From contig NZ_CP107954.1 of the NCBI RefSeq assembly GCF_036067295.1, positions 620,001 through 684,000 on the forward strand: a DNA stretch of 64,000 bases, given 5' to 3'. How positions within the stretch are numbered: position 1 is the stretch's first letter; every line of letters begins with the position of its first letter. Under the pieces are notes generated by a model, which was not told the DNA's origin, did not search any database, and saw only the letters and a list, made by a program, of their open reading frames with translations. Below are positions 16,206 to 24,476 of this stretch, piece after piece. Made by a program: the position numbers and the translations under genes. The stretch is from Kribbella sp. NBC_00382 (GTDB taxonomy: Bacteria > Actinomycetota > Actinomycetes > Propionibacteriales > Kribbellaceae).

Positions 16206-16520
16206 TCAGCGGGTGCCGAGCCACACCAGGCGAGCGGCGAAGGTGCCTCTCTCGGTTGCTTTGGCTTGGCGGAGCTGCTCCAGGGTCGGCCGGTCGGTGT
16301 CTAGGTCGGCGGCCAAAGCGTAGACGACCTCCAGTACGTCCGCCAGTTCCTCGATGGCTGCTCCGTCGTCGGCGGTCAGGAACTCGTTGACCTCTTCGAG
16401 GAGCTTGGCGCGGAGTCTTTGGCGGTACTCGGCCGGGTCGGCCTGATAGGTGATCGGCTCTTCGCCGTTGGCGCGGATGATGTCCGGGATCCGGTCCCTG
16501 ACCAGCTTGCCGTCAGACAT
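16206..16520 (-). CDS. MazG-like nucleotide pyrophosphohydrolase
   Basis: A 104-residue all-alpha NTP pyrophosphohydrolase of the MazG/phosphoribosyl-ATP pyrophosphatase-like group. It shows the start typical of this small subfamily (GKLVRDRIPDIIRANG) and the magnesium-binding pattern KLLEEVNEFL...EELADVLEVVYALA (EExxE...ExxD). It would hydrolyse a nucleoside triphosphate or related compound; the exact substrate is unknown. The start overlaps the end of the histidine phosphatase gene by 8 bp, indicating one transcript. Confidence 0.85.
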   Translation of the reverse strand: MSDGKLVRDRIPDIIRANGEEPITYQADPAEYRQRLRAKLLEEVNEFLTADDGAAIEELADVLEVVYALAADLDTDRPTLEQLRQAKATERGTFAARLVWLGTR

Positions 16521-17133
16521 GGGACTCGGGTGGGAAGCCGGTCCAGCGGAGGTCCTTCGTTAGGTGGCGCATGTCGTTGTAAACAAGGGCCGTTGGAGGA
16601 CGGCCGGGGGTGTAGCGGAGGACTGTCAGGGCGGCGTTGCAGTGGTTGAGGGAGAGCCAGCGCCAGCCTGGGGCACCCAGGGCCACGCTCACGAGATACG
16701 CCACCAGGAAGTTGTGGGTGACTAGTAGGTCGTGCCGATCGCTAGGGCCGTCGGCTGGGCCGGTGAAGAGTTCCAGAGCCTGGCGGGCGAGTAGAGGGCC
16801 GTCGCGCAGCTCATCGGGTGTGAACTGAGCCAGTACGTTGCGGATGAAGTCGGCGTATTCGGCCGGTACTTCGCCAGCCTTCGGCGCGGCAGGGAGGTAG
16901 TCACCGGCGGCCTCGGAAACCTCCGGCGGAACACCTGCCCGCAGTTGCCCACTGACCAATCCAGCAGTCTGTACTGCGCGTGGCAACGGACTGTGGTGGA
17001 ACGCCGCGAACGGCACGTCCCGCAGCCGCTTGCCGAGGAGCTCCGCCTGGCGGCGACCCTTCGCCGTCAACCCGCTCTGGTCCGGCAACGCCTCGCCGTG
17101 CCGGGCGAGGTACAGGTAACGAGTAGCGGACAT
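16513..17133 (-). CDS. Histidine phosphatase superfamily protein
   Basis: A 206-residue phosphoglycerate-mutase-like phosphatase. The catalytic histidine is in LYLARHGEALPDQSGLTAKGRRQAELLG, the SPLPRAVQTA motif follows, and the second histidine is in DLLVTHNFLVAYLVS. The frame extends far upstream, but the ATG at 17133 has a strong GGAGG and gives the correct RHG position. It is transcribed with the MazG-like gene (8-bp overlap). The substrate is unknown; the pairing suggests nucleotide or small phosphate ester housekeeping. Confidence 0.85.
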   Translation of the reverse strand: MSATRYLYLARHGEALPDQSGLTAKGRRQAELLGKRLRDVPFAAFHHSPLPRAVQTAGLVSGQLRAGVPPEVSEAAGDYLPAAPKAGEVPAEYADFIRNVLAQFTPDELRDGPLLARQALELFTGPADGPSDRHDLLVTHNFLVAYLVSVALGAPGWRWLSLNHCNAALTVLRYTPGRPPTALVYNDMRHLTKDLRWTGFPPESHV

Positions 17134-17188
17134 TCCGGCCTCCTTCGCTCTTGCGATACTCACACAACCCGAGGCAGGAGACCGAGAG

Positions 17189-17344
17189 ATGGTTGATCCC
17201 GAGTTCGACCCGCACCCAGACCCGGTACCACCGCCAAGCTGGCCGTGGGATCCTGAACTGCCGCCAGGCGCCACTCTCCGCCGCGAAACCGTCACGAATG
17301 CGGACGGTTCGACTACCGAGACGGTCACCCTCGCTGACGAGTGA
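17189..17344 (+). CDS. Small acidic hypothetical protein (51 residues)
   Basis: A frame of 51 codons beginning ATG GTT GAT CCC with a good GGAG/GAGAG upstream. It encodes a Pro/Asp-rich start (VDPEFDPHPDPVPPPSW) and a Thr/Glu-rich C-terminal half (ETVTNADGSTTETVTLADE). The strongly biased GC-rich codons fit coding sequence. It is divergent from the histidine phosphatase gene. No function can be suggested. Confidence 0.5.
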   Translation: MVDPEFDPHPDPVPPPSWPWDPELPPGATLRRETVTNADGSTTETVTLADE

Positions 17345-17434
17345 CTGATCAGCCGGGGCGTGACCCATGGGGCATTTAGTGTGCCTGGACGGCGGTGTCG
17401 ATCCGCGGGGCTGCCTGGCGAGGGGTGGGGCGAG

Positions 17435-18397
17435 ATGGAGATGGACCGGAGGCGGTTGCTCGCGCTTGGGGCTGGGGCGGCCGTAGCGGCTGGGGTTACC
17501 GGGTCGGCCACGACAGCGGAGGCCACGGGCACAAGCGGCGTGCCGTCGGACGCGGCACTGGCACGGAAATTGGGCCTGCGGAGCAAGTACGCGAAGGGTC
17601 AGCACTACGTCATCGGTGGGCGCGGTGAGCCTCTGGTACTGCTGCCCGGCTGGCCGCAGACCTGGTGGTCGTACAACAAAATCCTGCCTGCGTTGGCAAA
17701 GCGCTACACGGTGATAGCCGTCGACCTGCGCGGGATGGGCGGATCAGCCAAGCCCGCGGACGGATACGACAAGAAGACGATGGCCGGCAACGTCCACGAC
17801 CTGATCCGCCATCTCGGCTACGACTCGGTCAACATCGCCGGCCACGACATCGGCGCAATGGTCGCGCACAGCTTCGCGGTCAACCACCGTGCGGCGACCC
17901 GCAAGCTCATGCTGATGGACGTCGGCCACCCCGATCCGTCGATCTACGACCTGCCGCTGCTGGTCCGACCCGGGCAGGGCTTCAGCCTGTGGTGGTTCGC
18001 GTTCAACCAGGTCCAGAGCCTGCCCGAGAAGCTGATCACCGGCCGGTCGCGGTACATCGTCGACTACTTCATGGACGCCTTCCCGCCCGACCCGTCAGCC
18101 ATCGACGAGCTGTCCCGCCGCGTCTACGCCCACGCGTACGCCGGTCCGGACGCGATCCGCGCCGGCAACGCGTGGTACCAGGCCTTCCACCAGGATGTCG
18201 TCGACTTCGCCACCTACGGCAAGATCACGGCGCCGTTCCTCGGCCTGACCTCGGAGTACAGCTTCGAGTCCAACCAAGCTGTCTGGTCCGGCCAGGGCAC
18301 CGACGTACGGGTTCACAAGGTCCCCGGTACCGGCCACTTCCTCGCCGAGGAGAACCCGCAGGCAGTGATCAGCGAGCTGACAGCGTTCCTCGGCTAG
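17435..18397 (+). CDS. Exported alpha/beta hydrolase (epoxide hydrolase/haloalkane dehalogenase type)
   Basis: A 320-residue protein with a Tat-type signal (DRRRLLALGAGAAVAAGVTG). The mature part is an alpha/beta hydrolase: oxyanion-hole region LLPGWPQTWW, nucleophile elbow GHDIGAMVAHSFA with aspartate as nucleophile, and the histidine in VPGTGHFLAEENP. An aspartate nucleophile is typical of epoxide hydrolases and haloalkane dehalogenases, not esterases. Starts at 17435 and 17441 are both possible. The gene end overlaps the convergent ArsR gene by 29 bp. Confidence 0.82.
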   Translation: MEMDRRRLLALGAGAAVAAGVTGSATTAEATGTSGVPSDAALARKLGLRSKYAKGQHYVIGGRGEPLVLLPGWPQTWWSYNKILPALAKRYTVIAVDLRGMGGSAKPADGYDKKTMAGNVHDLIRHLGYDSVNIAGHDIGAMVAHSFAVNHRAATRKLMLMDVGHPDPSIYDLPLLVRPGQGFSLWWFAFNQVQSLPEKLITGRSRYIVDYFMDAFPPDPSAIDELSRRVYAHAYAGPDAIRAGNAWYQAFHQDVVDFATYGKITAPFLGLTSEYSFESNQAVWSGQGTDVRVHKVPGTGHFLAEENPQAVISELTAFLG

Positions 18398-18695
18398 CGC
18401 CCGTGAGCGCGTCCAGCAGCCCTGGGAAGGCTTGATCCAGGTCGTCGCGGCGGAGTGCGTTGAGGCGGGAGGTCCCCAGGTAGTACTGGCGGATCAGGCC
18501 CGCCTCGCGCAGGACCTTGAAGTGATGCGTGGCCGTCGACTTGTGCACCGCGATGTCGAAGTCGCCGCACTTGATGTCGTGCCCCGCCGCGTCGAGCTGC
18601 TCGACGATGCTCCGGCGGACCGGGTCGACGACCGCCTCCAGCACCTGCTGGAGCTCGAACTCGGACACCTCGGGATGCTGCGGCGCACGTGCCAT
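18369..18695 (-). CDS. ArsR-family winged-helix regulator
   Basis: A 108-residue repressor of the ArsR/SmtB fold. The DNA-binding segment is HKSTATHHFKVLREAGLIRQYYLGTSRLNALR. There is no metal-site cysteine cluster (only one Cys), so it may sense an organic or redox signal. It is divergent from an MDR oxidoreductase, with an exact 8-6-8 inverted repeat in the shared promoter, which is its probable operator. Its 3' end overlaps the convergent hydrolase gene. Confidence 0.85.
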   Translation of the reverse strand: MARAPQHPEVSEFELQQVLEAVVDPVRRSIVEQLDAAGHDIKCGDFDIAVHKSTATHHFKVLREAGLIRQYYLGTSRLNALRRDDLDQAFPGLLDALTGASRGTLSAR

Positions 18696-18720
18696 GACTC
18701 CGATAGTACGACACTCATCA

Positions 18721-18742
18721 TAGTTTGACAGCCTTCAAACTA
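18721..18742. promoter_or_regulatory. ArsR operator between regulator and oxidoreductase
   Basis: TAGTTTGA-N6-TCAAACTA is a perfect inverted repeat lying 25 bp upstream of the ArsR start and 18 bp upstream of the oxidoreductase start. It would let the regulator repress both directions. Its AT content stands out from the surrounding DNA. Confidence 0.75.
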
Positions 18743-18759
18743 CCGCCTTGACTGGGTCC

Positions 18760-19758
18760 ATGACGACGACCGTGCGCTTCCACACCACCGGCGGCCCCGA
18801 CGTACTGCAGCTGCACGACCTCGACCCGGGGCAACCTGGCCCTGGCGAGGTCCTGCTCCGCATCGACGCGATCGGTCTCAACCGCGCGGACGTACTGTTC
18901 CGCAGCGGCCACTACATCGAGTCGGTCAAGCAGTTCCCCGCCGGCCTCGGCAGCGAAGCAGCCGGCGTCATCGAAGCCCTCGGCCCCGGCATCACCGGCT
19001 TCACGATCGGCCAGCCGGTCAGCGTCATCCCGAACTTCTCCCAGAACGACTACCCCCTGTACGCCGAACGCGCACTGGCCCCCGCGACCGCCCTCATCCC
19101 CCGCCCCGACTCCGTCGACGCCGTCTCAGGTGCAGCGGTGTGGATGCCGTACCTGACCGCGTACGGCGCGATGGCCGAGATCGCCCACGTCCGCCCCGGC
19201 GACGTCGTCGTCATCAACGCCGCCTCAAGCAGCGTCGGCCTAGCCGCCATCCACACAGCCAACCGCCTAGGCGCAACCCCCATCGCCATCACCCGCACCA
19301 CCACCAAACGCCAACGCCTACTCGACGAGGGCGCCGCCGAGGTAATCGTCTCGGACGAAGACGATGTCGCGGGCACCATCCTCGCCCTCACGGACGGACG
19401 CGGAGCGGAGTACATCTTCGATGCCGTGGCCGGTCCAGGCGTCGCCGACCTGGCGCGAGCCGTCGCGCCGGACGGCACCCTCCTCCTCTGGGGCGCCGCG
19501 AGCGGCCAGCCGACGCCGTACCCGGGATTCGATCTCGGCATGCCCGCCCTCAACCTGCGCACCTACACAGTCCACGAGATCACCCGAAACCCAGAACGCC
19601 TACGCCGCGCAACAGCCTTCGTCACCAGCGGTCTCCGAAGCGGCGCGTTCAAACCCACCGTCGACCGCCTGTTCACCCTCGACACCATCGTCCAGGCCCA
19701 CAAACACCTCGAATCCAACACCCACATCGGCAAACTTGTTGTCACCGTCTCGCACTGA
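18760..19758 (+). CDS. MDR-type zinc-independent oxidoreductase (quinone reductase-like)
   Basis: A 332-residue medium-chain dehydrogenase/reductase. The GroES-like N-terminus includes LRIDAIGLNRADVLFRSGHY and FPAGLGSEAAGVIEALG; the NAD(P)-binding domain has VVVINAASSSVGLAAIHTANRLGA. Catalytic zinc ligands are missing, as in NADPH:quinone reductases. Regulation by the divergent ArsR protein is likely, since their intergenic region carries a perfect operator-like repeat. The start at 18760 (MTTTVRF) is preferred over a TTG 12 bp upstream. Confidence 0.85.
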   Translation: MTTTVRFHTTGGPDVLQLHDLDPGQPGPGEVLLRIDAIGLNRADVLFRSGHYIESVKQFPAGLGSEAAGVIEALGPGITGFTIGQPVSVIPNFSQNDYPLYAERALAPATALIPRPDSVDAVSGAAVWMPYLTAYGAMAEIAHVRPGDVVVINAASSSVGLAAIHTANRLGATPIAITRTTTKRQRLLDEGAAEVIVSDEDDVAGTILALTDGRGAEYIFDAVAGPGVADLARAVAPDGTLLLWGAASGQPTPYPGFDLGMPALNLRTYTVHEITRNPERLRRATAFVTSGLRSGAFKPTVDRLFTLDTIVQAHKHLESNTHIGKLVVTVSH

Positions 19759-19802
19759 TTCGCGGACGGGGAACGTCCGGGTCATGCTCTAGCGTGCAAG
19801 GT

Positions 19803-20510
19803 ATGACCGGCTTGGTGTTGGAGGATGTTCAGGTGCGCGGAGCCTTTCTGCGCAAGGTGCGGTTGATCGGCGCGGAGCTGTGCGACGTCGAGATCACCGG
19901 CGACATCCAGAACCTGACCATCAACGGAGTCGAGGTCGGCGCGCTGATCGACGCCGAGCTCGATCGGCGCGACCCCGACCGGATCAAGATGCGCCCGGCC
20001 GACGCCGACGGCTTCCGCGAGGCGTGGGACCTGCTCGAGCGCCGCTGGACCGAAACCACTCAACGCGCCCGCGCCCTGCCACCAGCGCTCCTGCACGAGA
20101 GCGTCGACGGCGAATGGTCGTTCATTGAGACGCTCCGCCACCTCGCCTTCGCCACCGACGCCTGGATCCGCCGCGCGATCCTCGGCGACCCAACCCCTTG
20201 GCACCCCCTCGACCTCCCGTGGGACGAGATGGCCGACACCCCCGGCGTACCGCGCGACCGCACCGCCCGACCCTCCCTCGACGAAGCCCTGGCCCTCCGC
20301 CAGGACCGGATGGCCACCGTCCGCCAGTACGTCGACCAGCTCACCGACGAGCAACTCGCCGCCGACACCACGCCCGTCACCACAACCCAAGGCTGGCCCC
20401 GCCCGATCAGCTACCCGGTCCGCGAATGCCTGCTCATCACGATCAACGAGGAGTACCAGCACCGCCTGTACGCCGAACGCGACCTGGCCGTCCTCGCCGC
20501 CGCGAACTGA
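19803..20510 (+). CDS. DinB-family protein
   Basis: A 235-residue DinB/YfiT-fold protein with a ~50-residue N-terminal beta-rich extension (VLEDVQVRGAFLRKVRLIGAELCDVEITGDIQNLTINGVEVG) that resembles pentapeptide-type repeats. The bundle carries metal-ligand histidines in ALLHESVDGEWSFIETLRHLAFATDAW and the final NEEYQHRLYAERDL. It is likely a mycothiol-dependent or related transferase or hydrolase. It stands alone, 44 bp after the oxidoreductase gene. Confidence 0.8.
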   Translation: MTGLVLEDVQVRGAFLRKVRLIGAELCDVEITGDIQNLTINGVEVGALIDAELDRRDPDRIKMRPADADGFREAWDLLERRWTETTQRARALPPALLHESVDGEWSFIETLRHLAFATDAWIRRAILGDPTPWHPLDLPWDEMADTPGVPRDRTARPSLDEALALRQDRMATVRQYVDQLTDEQLAADTTPVTTTQGWPRPISYPVRECLLITINEEYQHRLYAERDLAVLAAAN

Positions 20511-20542
20511 TCGACGGGAGGACTGAGCTGGGTCAGGACACG

Positions 20543-22567
20543 CTATGATGTCAACCGTTCTGGCGACAGATTCAGCCGGCGCAGCAACTGCGCATTGAGG
20601 GCGACAACGATCGTCGACAGCGACATCAGTACTGCGCCCGCCGCAGGCGACAACACAATCCCGGCAAAGGCCAGGACACCCGCCGCCAGTGGCACAGCGA
20701 TCACGTTGTAGCCGGTAGCCCAGACCAGGTTCTGCCACATCTTGCGGTAGCTCGCCTTCGACAGATCGATCACCGACAACACCGCCCGCGGATCGTCCGC
20801 GGCCAGTACGACGCCCGCCGACTCGATCGCGACATCCGTACCGGCGCCGATCGCGATCCCCACCTCGGCCCGAGCCAGCGCCGGCGCATCGTTCACGCCG
20901 TCACCGACCATCGCCACCTTCAGCCCGCGCGCCTGCAACTCGGCCACCTTGGCGTCCTTGTCATGCGGCAGTACCTCCGAGAACACCTCATCGATCCCCA
21001 GCTCAGCCGCCACCGCGTCGGCCACCTGATGCGCATCCCCAGTGATCATCGCGACCTTCACGCCACGCTTGTGCAGCGCATCAACAGCCTGCCGCGACTC
21101 GAGCCGGACCTCATCCTCCAACGCAACCGCGCCGAGAACCTCACCCTCACGAACCACCTGAAGTACCGCCGCCCCACGCGCCTTCCACTCCTCGATCCTG
21201 CCCTCCAACGAAGCAGGAACCTGTACTCCGGACTCGCGCAGCAACGCAGGTCCGCCGACCGAAACGCGAGCGCCGTCAACAACAGCCTCGACCCCACGCC
21301 CAGTCAGCGACCTGAACTCAGCTGCCTTCAAAGCCTCCCCACCAGCCTCCACCGAAGCCCGTACGATCGCCTTGGCCAACGGATGCTCGCTGTCCGACTC
21401 AACCGCCGCCGCAATGGCCAGCAACTCGTTGTCAGCAAGGGAAACCGCCGCAACCCCGGTGACGGCCGGCTCGCCCTTCGTCAGCGTGCCCGTCTTGTCG
21501 AACAGGACCACGTCGATCGTCCGCATCCGCTCCAGCGCCAACCGGTTCTTGACCAGTACTCCGGCCCTCGCCGCACGCTCGGTCGAGATCGCGATCACCA
21601 GCGGGATGGCTAGCCCGAGGGCGTGCGGGCAGGCGATCACCAGTACGGTCACGGTCCTGGTGACCGCTTCGTCCAGCTTGCCCAGCAGGCTCCAGACCAG
21701 GAACGTGATGACGCCTGCGCTGGAGGCGAAGTAGAAGAGGAACGCGGCCGCGCGATCGGCGAGTGCCTGGGCTCGCGATGTCGAGGCCTGTGCTTCTGCG
21801 ACCAGGCGCTGAATCCCTGCCAGGGCGGTGTTTTCGCCGACGGCGGTGATCTGGACACGCAGGGCGCTGTCGGTGGCGACGGTACCGGCGACGACCTGGT
21901 CGCCGACGGCGCGGAGTACCGGGCGGGACTCGCCGGTGATCATCGACTCGTCGACCTCGGCCTGGCCGGCGACCACTTGGCCGTCGGCGGGCACCCGACC
22001 GCCGGAGCGGACCAGGACGACGTCACCCTCGGAGAGGTTGCTCAGAGCAACTTCGACGACGCCGTCGGCGGTGACCTTCTCGGCGGTGTCTGGCAGAAGC
22101 GCGGCCAATGCGTCGAGCGCACCGGAGGCGGCGCCGAGCGCCCGCATCTCCAGCCAGTGCCCGAGCAGCATGATCACGATCAGCAGCGCGAGCTCCCACC
22201 AGAAGTCCAGGTCGAATCCGCCGATCCCGAGCGTCGTCACCCAGGACGCCGCGAACGCGACCGAGATCGCCATCGAGATCAGCAGCATCATCCCCGGCTG
22301 CCGGGACTTGATCTCACTCCACCCACCGCGCAGGAACGGCTGCCCGCCGTACAGGAAGATGATCGTGCCGATGATCGGCGCGATCAGGTCGGCGCCGGCG
22401 AAGTCCGGCCGGCTGTAGCCCAGCAGATCCGAGAACATCTCGCTGAAGAACACCACCGGCACGGCCAGCCCCAGACTGATCCAGAACCGGTCCTTGAACT
22501 GCGCCGCATGATCCCCATGCCCAGCGTGCCCGCCGTGCTCATGCTGCCCCACGTGCTCGTGGCTCAT
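20543..22567 (-). CDS. copB: CopB-type heavy-metal P-type ATPase
   Basis: A 674-residue P1B-type ATPase. The N-terminus is His/Gly-rich (SHEHVGQHEHGGHAGHGDHAA) with no CxxC domain. The ion channel motif is CPH (313-315), typical of the CopB subgroup (copper or silver export), and the phosphorylated aspartate is D357 in DKTGTLTKGEP. TGES and GDGVNDAPAL are present. The start at 22567 has an ideal GGAGGTCAAG; an ATG 12 bp upstream is not used here. A CsoR-like palindrome sits 34 bp upstream, suggesting copper-responsive control. Confidence 0.88.
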   Translation of the reverse strand: MSHEHVGQHEHGGHAGHGDHAAQFKDRFWISLGLAVPVVFFSEMFSDLLGYSRPDFAGADLIAPIIGTIIFLYGGQPFLRGGWSEIKSRQPGMMLLISMAISVAFAASWVTTLGIGGFDLDFWWELALLIVIMLLGHWLEMRALGAASGALDALAALLPDTAEKVTADGVVEVALSNLSEGDVVLVRSGGRVPADGQVVAGQAEVDESMITGESRPVLRAVGDQVVAGTVATDSALRVQITAVGENTALAGIQRLVAEAQASTSRAQALADRAAAFLFYFASSAGVITFLVWSLLGKLDEAVTRTVTVLVIACPHALGLAIPLVIAISTERAARAGVLVKNRLALERMRTIDVVLFDKTGTLTKGEPAVTGVAAVSLADNELLAIAAAVESDSEHPLAKAIVRASVEAGGEALKAAEFRSLTGRGVEAVVDGARVSVGGPALLRESGVQVPASLEGRIEEWKARGAAVLQVVREGEVLGAVALEDEVRLESRQAVDALHKRGVKVAMITGDAHQVADAVAAELGIDEVFSEVLPHDKDAKVAELQARGLKVAMVGDGVNDAPALARAEVGIAIGAGTDVAIESAGVVLAADDPRAVLSVIDLSKASYRKMWQNLVWATGYNVIAVPLAAGVLAFAGIVLSPAAGAVLMSLSTIVVALNAQLLRRLNLSPERLTS

Positions 22568-22600
22568 CTTGACCTCCATCGGTTCCCCAGCACCTCAAAC

Positions 22601-22617
22601 ATACCCCCATGGGGTAT
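22601..22617. promoter_or_regulatory. CsoR-like operator upstream of copB
   Basis: ATACCCCCATGGGGTAT is a near-perfect G/C-run inverted repeat like the sites bound by CsoR-type copper repressors. It lies 34 bp before the ATPase start. No csoR gene is found in the window. Confidence 0.6.
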
Positions 22618-22705
22618 GACCTCGGCAACCCGGCACCCCCGCGCCCTATTCCCACCCGCGACAAATTTGCTGGAGATCGCCTCCACCACCCGTGAGACTG
22701 TGCGG

Positions 22706-23425
22706 ATGATCGAGGAAGCGACACAGACCGCTCGGCGACTGGTCGAGGAGCGATATCCGCAGGCACGCGCCGCCTGGCTCGGCGGCAGTATTGCCCGAGG
22801 CGCCGCCACGGCCACCTCGGACCTCGACATCACCGTCCTCCTCCCCGGCCCGCCCGCACCGCTACGCGAGTCCATCCGGTACGCCGATTGGCCGGTCGAA
22901 CTCTTCGTGCACACCGAGGCCTCCCTCGCCCACTACTGCGACAAGGACCGCCAACGGCGCCAACCGTCGATGATGCGCCTGGTCGGCGAGACGATCGTCC
23001 TCCTCGACACCGACGGCTCCGGCGCCCGCCTCCAAGCGACCGGCAAAGCCCAACTCCTGGCCGGCCCGCCGCCGCTGCCACGCCAGGACATCGACATGCT
23101 CAGGTACAAGATCAGCGATCTCCTCGAAGACCTGATCGGTGCCAACAGCAACGATGTGCGGACCGTTGTCGCCTCCGTCCTCTGGCAGGAAGCCGCCACC
23201 CTCCTACTGACCGGCGCGAACCACTGGGCCGGCACCGGCAAGGGCCTCCTGCGCGAACTCGCCGCCTACGACGCAACGCACACCACCGACTACGCAACAG
23301 CCCTCCCCGCCGCCGTCCGCGCAGCCGCCGACGGCAACTCAGCGGCGATGATCACCGCCGTCGACACAATCCTCGAGCCGTACGGCGGCCGCCTTTTCGC
23401 CGGCTACCACCTCTCTGGCGACTGA
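22706..23425 (+). CDS. Nucleotidyltransferase-fold protein
   Basis: A 239-residue protein with the DNA polymerase beta-type nucleotidyltransferase motif GGSIARGAATATSDLDITVL. The helical C-terminal domain (LRYKISDLLEDLIGANSND...) resembles antibiotic or substrate nucleotidyltransferases. The substrate is unknown. An open frame extends far upstream, but similarity begins near this ATG. It is divergent from copB and followed by a MITE-like element. Confidence 0.75.
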   Translation: MIEEATQTARRLVEERYPQARAAWLGGSIARGAATATSDLDITVLLPGPPAPLRESIRYADWPVELFVHTEASLAHYCDKDRQRRQPSMMRLVGETIVLLDTDGSGARLQATGKAQLLAGPPPLPRQDIDMLRYKISDLLEDLIGANSNDVRTVVASVLWQEAATLLLTGANHWAGTGKGLLRELAAYDATHTTDYATALPAAVRAAADGNSAAMITAVDTILEPYGGRLFAGYHLSGD

Positions 23426-23463
23426 CTCAGCCATCGCCGAAGTCGGAGCTGGACGCCTGGCTT

Positions 23464-23565
23464 CGTCCCGCTCGACAGGAGGTAGTGCCCGTTCAGCACC
23501 CGACCGAGGCCCTGGTGAGCCTGGCGCCCGGCCCGCCTGCCGACTACTTCCTGTCGGGCGGGACG
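23464..23565. mobile_element. MITE-like palindromic element, copy 1
   Basis: Two 23-bp terminal inverted repeats (23464-23486 and 23543-23565, two mismatches; core TCCCGCTCGACAGGAGGTA) flank 56 bp. A second copy at 41759-41862 has the same 56-bp internal length and, in the opposite orientation, a shared TGGTGAGC at the same offset. The right repeat supplies the last codons of the adjacent phosphotransferase gene. CTT is found on both sides, possibly a 3-bp target duplication. No transposase is encoded. Confidence 0.7.
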
Positions 23566-24437
23566 CTTAAGTTGGCAATCACCTCGTTGATCACGTGCTG
23601 GGCGTTGGCGGCGATGCCGGGGTTGGTGTTGCGGTAGTACGGGAGCTGGATGAGCGCCATCGACAACGCCCGGCCGCAACCACGCACCCAGGCGTCGTCG
23701 TCAACCTCCAGCGCCTCGCGATAGACGTGGCGTCCGGCCGCGGGGAGCAGATTCCACGCCGGGATCAGGTCGCAGGCCGGATCCCCGACTCCCGCTGTCG
23801 CGAAGTCGATCACCGCCGCTACCCTTCCCTCGTCGGTAACCAGCAGGTTGGACGGCATCAGATCGGCATGCACCCAGCTCAGCGAGGTTGGCGGAGTCGC
23901 GGCCAACGCCGATTCCCAAGCAGCCAACGCAATCCCCGTATCAATCCACCCCTCAAGCTGCACGAGCGCCTTCCGAGTCTCCTCGTTCTGCGACGACAAC
24001 GGCCCACCCCGATACGCCGCCGGCCCACCTGGTAGGTCGACCGCCCGGAATGCACGCACAAACGAAGCCAGATCTTCCGCCAACCCGACCGGCTCGCGCA
24101 CCTCGCCGGCAACCGCGATGGACCCCGGGATCCACTCCTGCACCAGCCACGGCCACGGATACCCGTCGGCCGGTTCCCCCAACGCGATCGGCGTCGGAAT
24201 CCGTACCGGCAGCAACGGCGCCAGCCGCGGCAACCACTCGAACTCCTTCTCGATGTCCGACACCCCACCCGCGATCCGCGGCAGCCGTACGGTCAGCGAG
24301 TCGCCCAGCCGGTACATCGCATTGACCGTCCCGCTCGACGGGATCTCGCTCACCGGCAACCCGCTCCACTGCGGAAACTGGCCCGCCACCAAGCGCAGTA
24401 GCAGCTCGTCGTCGATCAGCGCCTCGTTCGCATGCAT
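23544..24437 (-). CDS. Aminoglycoside phosphotransferase-family kinase
   Basis: A 297-residue APH-fold small-molecule kinase. Visible motifs are VNAMYRLGDSLTVRLPR (nucleotide-binding lobe), the catalytic loop SWVHADLMPSNLLV, and the metal aspartate in AVIDFATAGVGDPACDLI. Members phosphorylate aminoglycosides, macrolides or metabolites; the substrate cannot be told. The final residues (SVPPDRK) are encoded by the terminal repeat of a MITE-like element, so the C-terminus has been replaced or trimmed by insertion. MHANEALID at 24437 was chosen as the likely start. Confidence 0.85.
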   Translation of the reverse strand: MHANEALIDDELLLRLVAGQFPQWSGLPVSEIPSSGTVNAMYRLGDSLTVRLPRIAGGVSDIEKEFEWLPRLAPLLPVRIPTPIALGEPADGYPWPWLVQEWIPGSIAVAGEVREPVGLAEDLASFVRAFRAVDLPGGPAAYRGGPLSSQNEETRKALVQLEGWIDTGIALAAWESALAATPPTSLSWVHADLMPSNLLVTDEGRVAAVIDFATAGVGDPACDLIPAWNLLPAAGRHVYREALEVDDDAWVRGCGRALSMALIQLPYYRNTNPGIAANAQHVINEVIANLSVPPDRK

Positions 24438-24476
24438 CCTGCCCATGACCTCATCCAAGCCCAGGCAGCGCGATTC

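Noticed and set aside
21623..22705. Upstream extension of the nucleotidyltransferase
   Set aside because: It is antisense to copB and has shadow composition; the domain starts near 22706.
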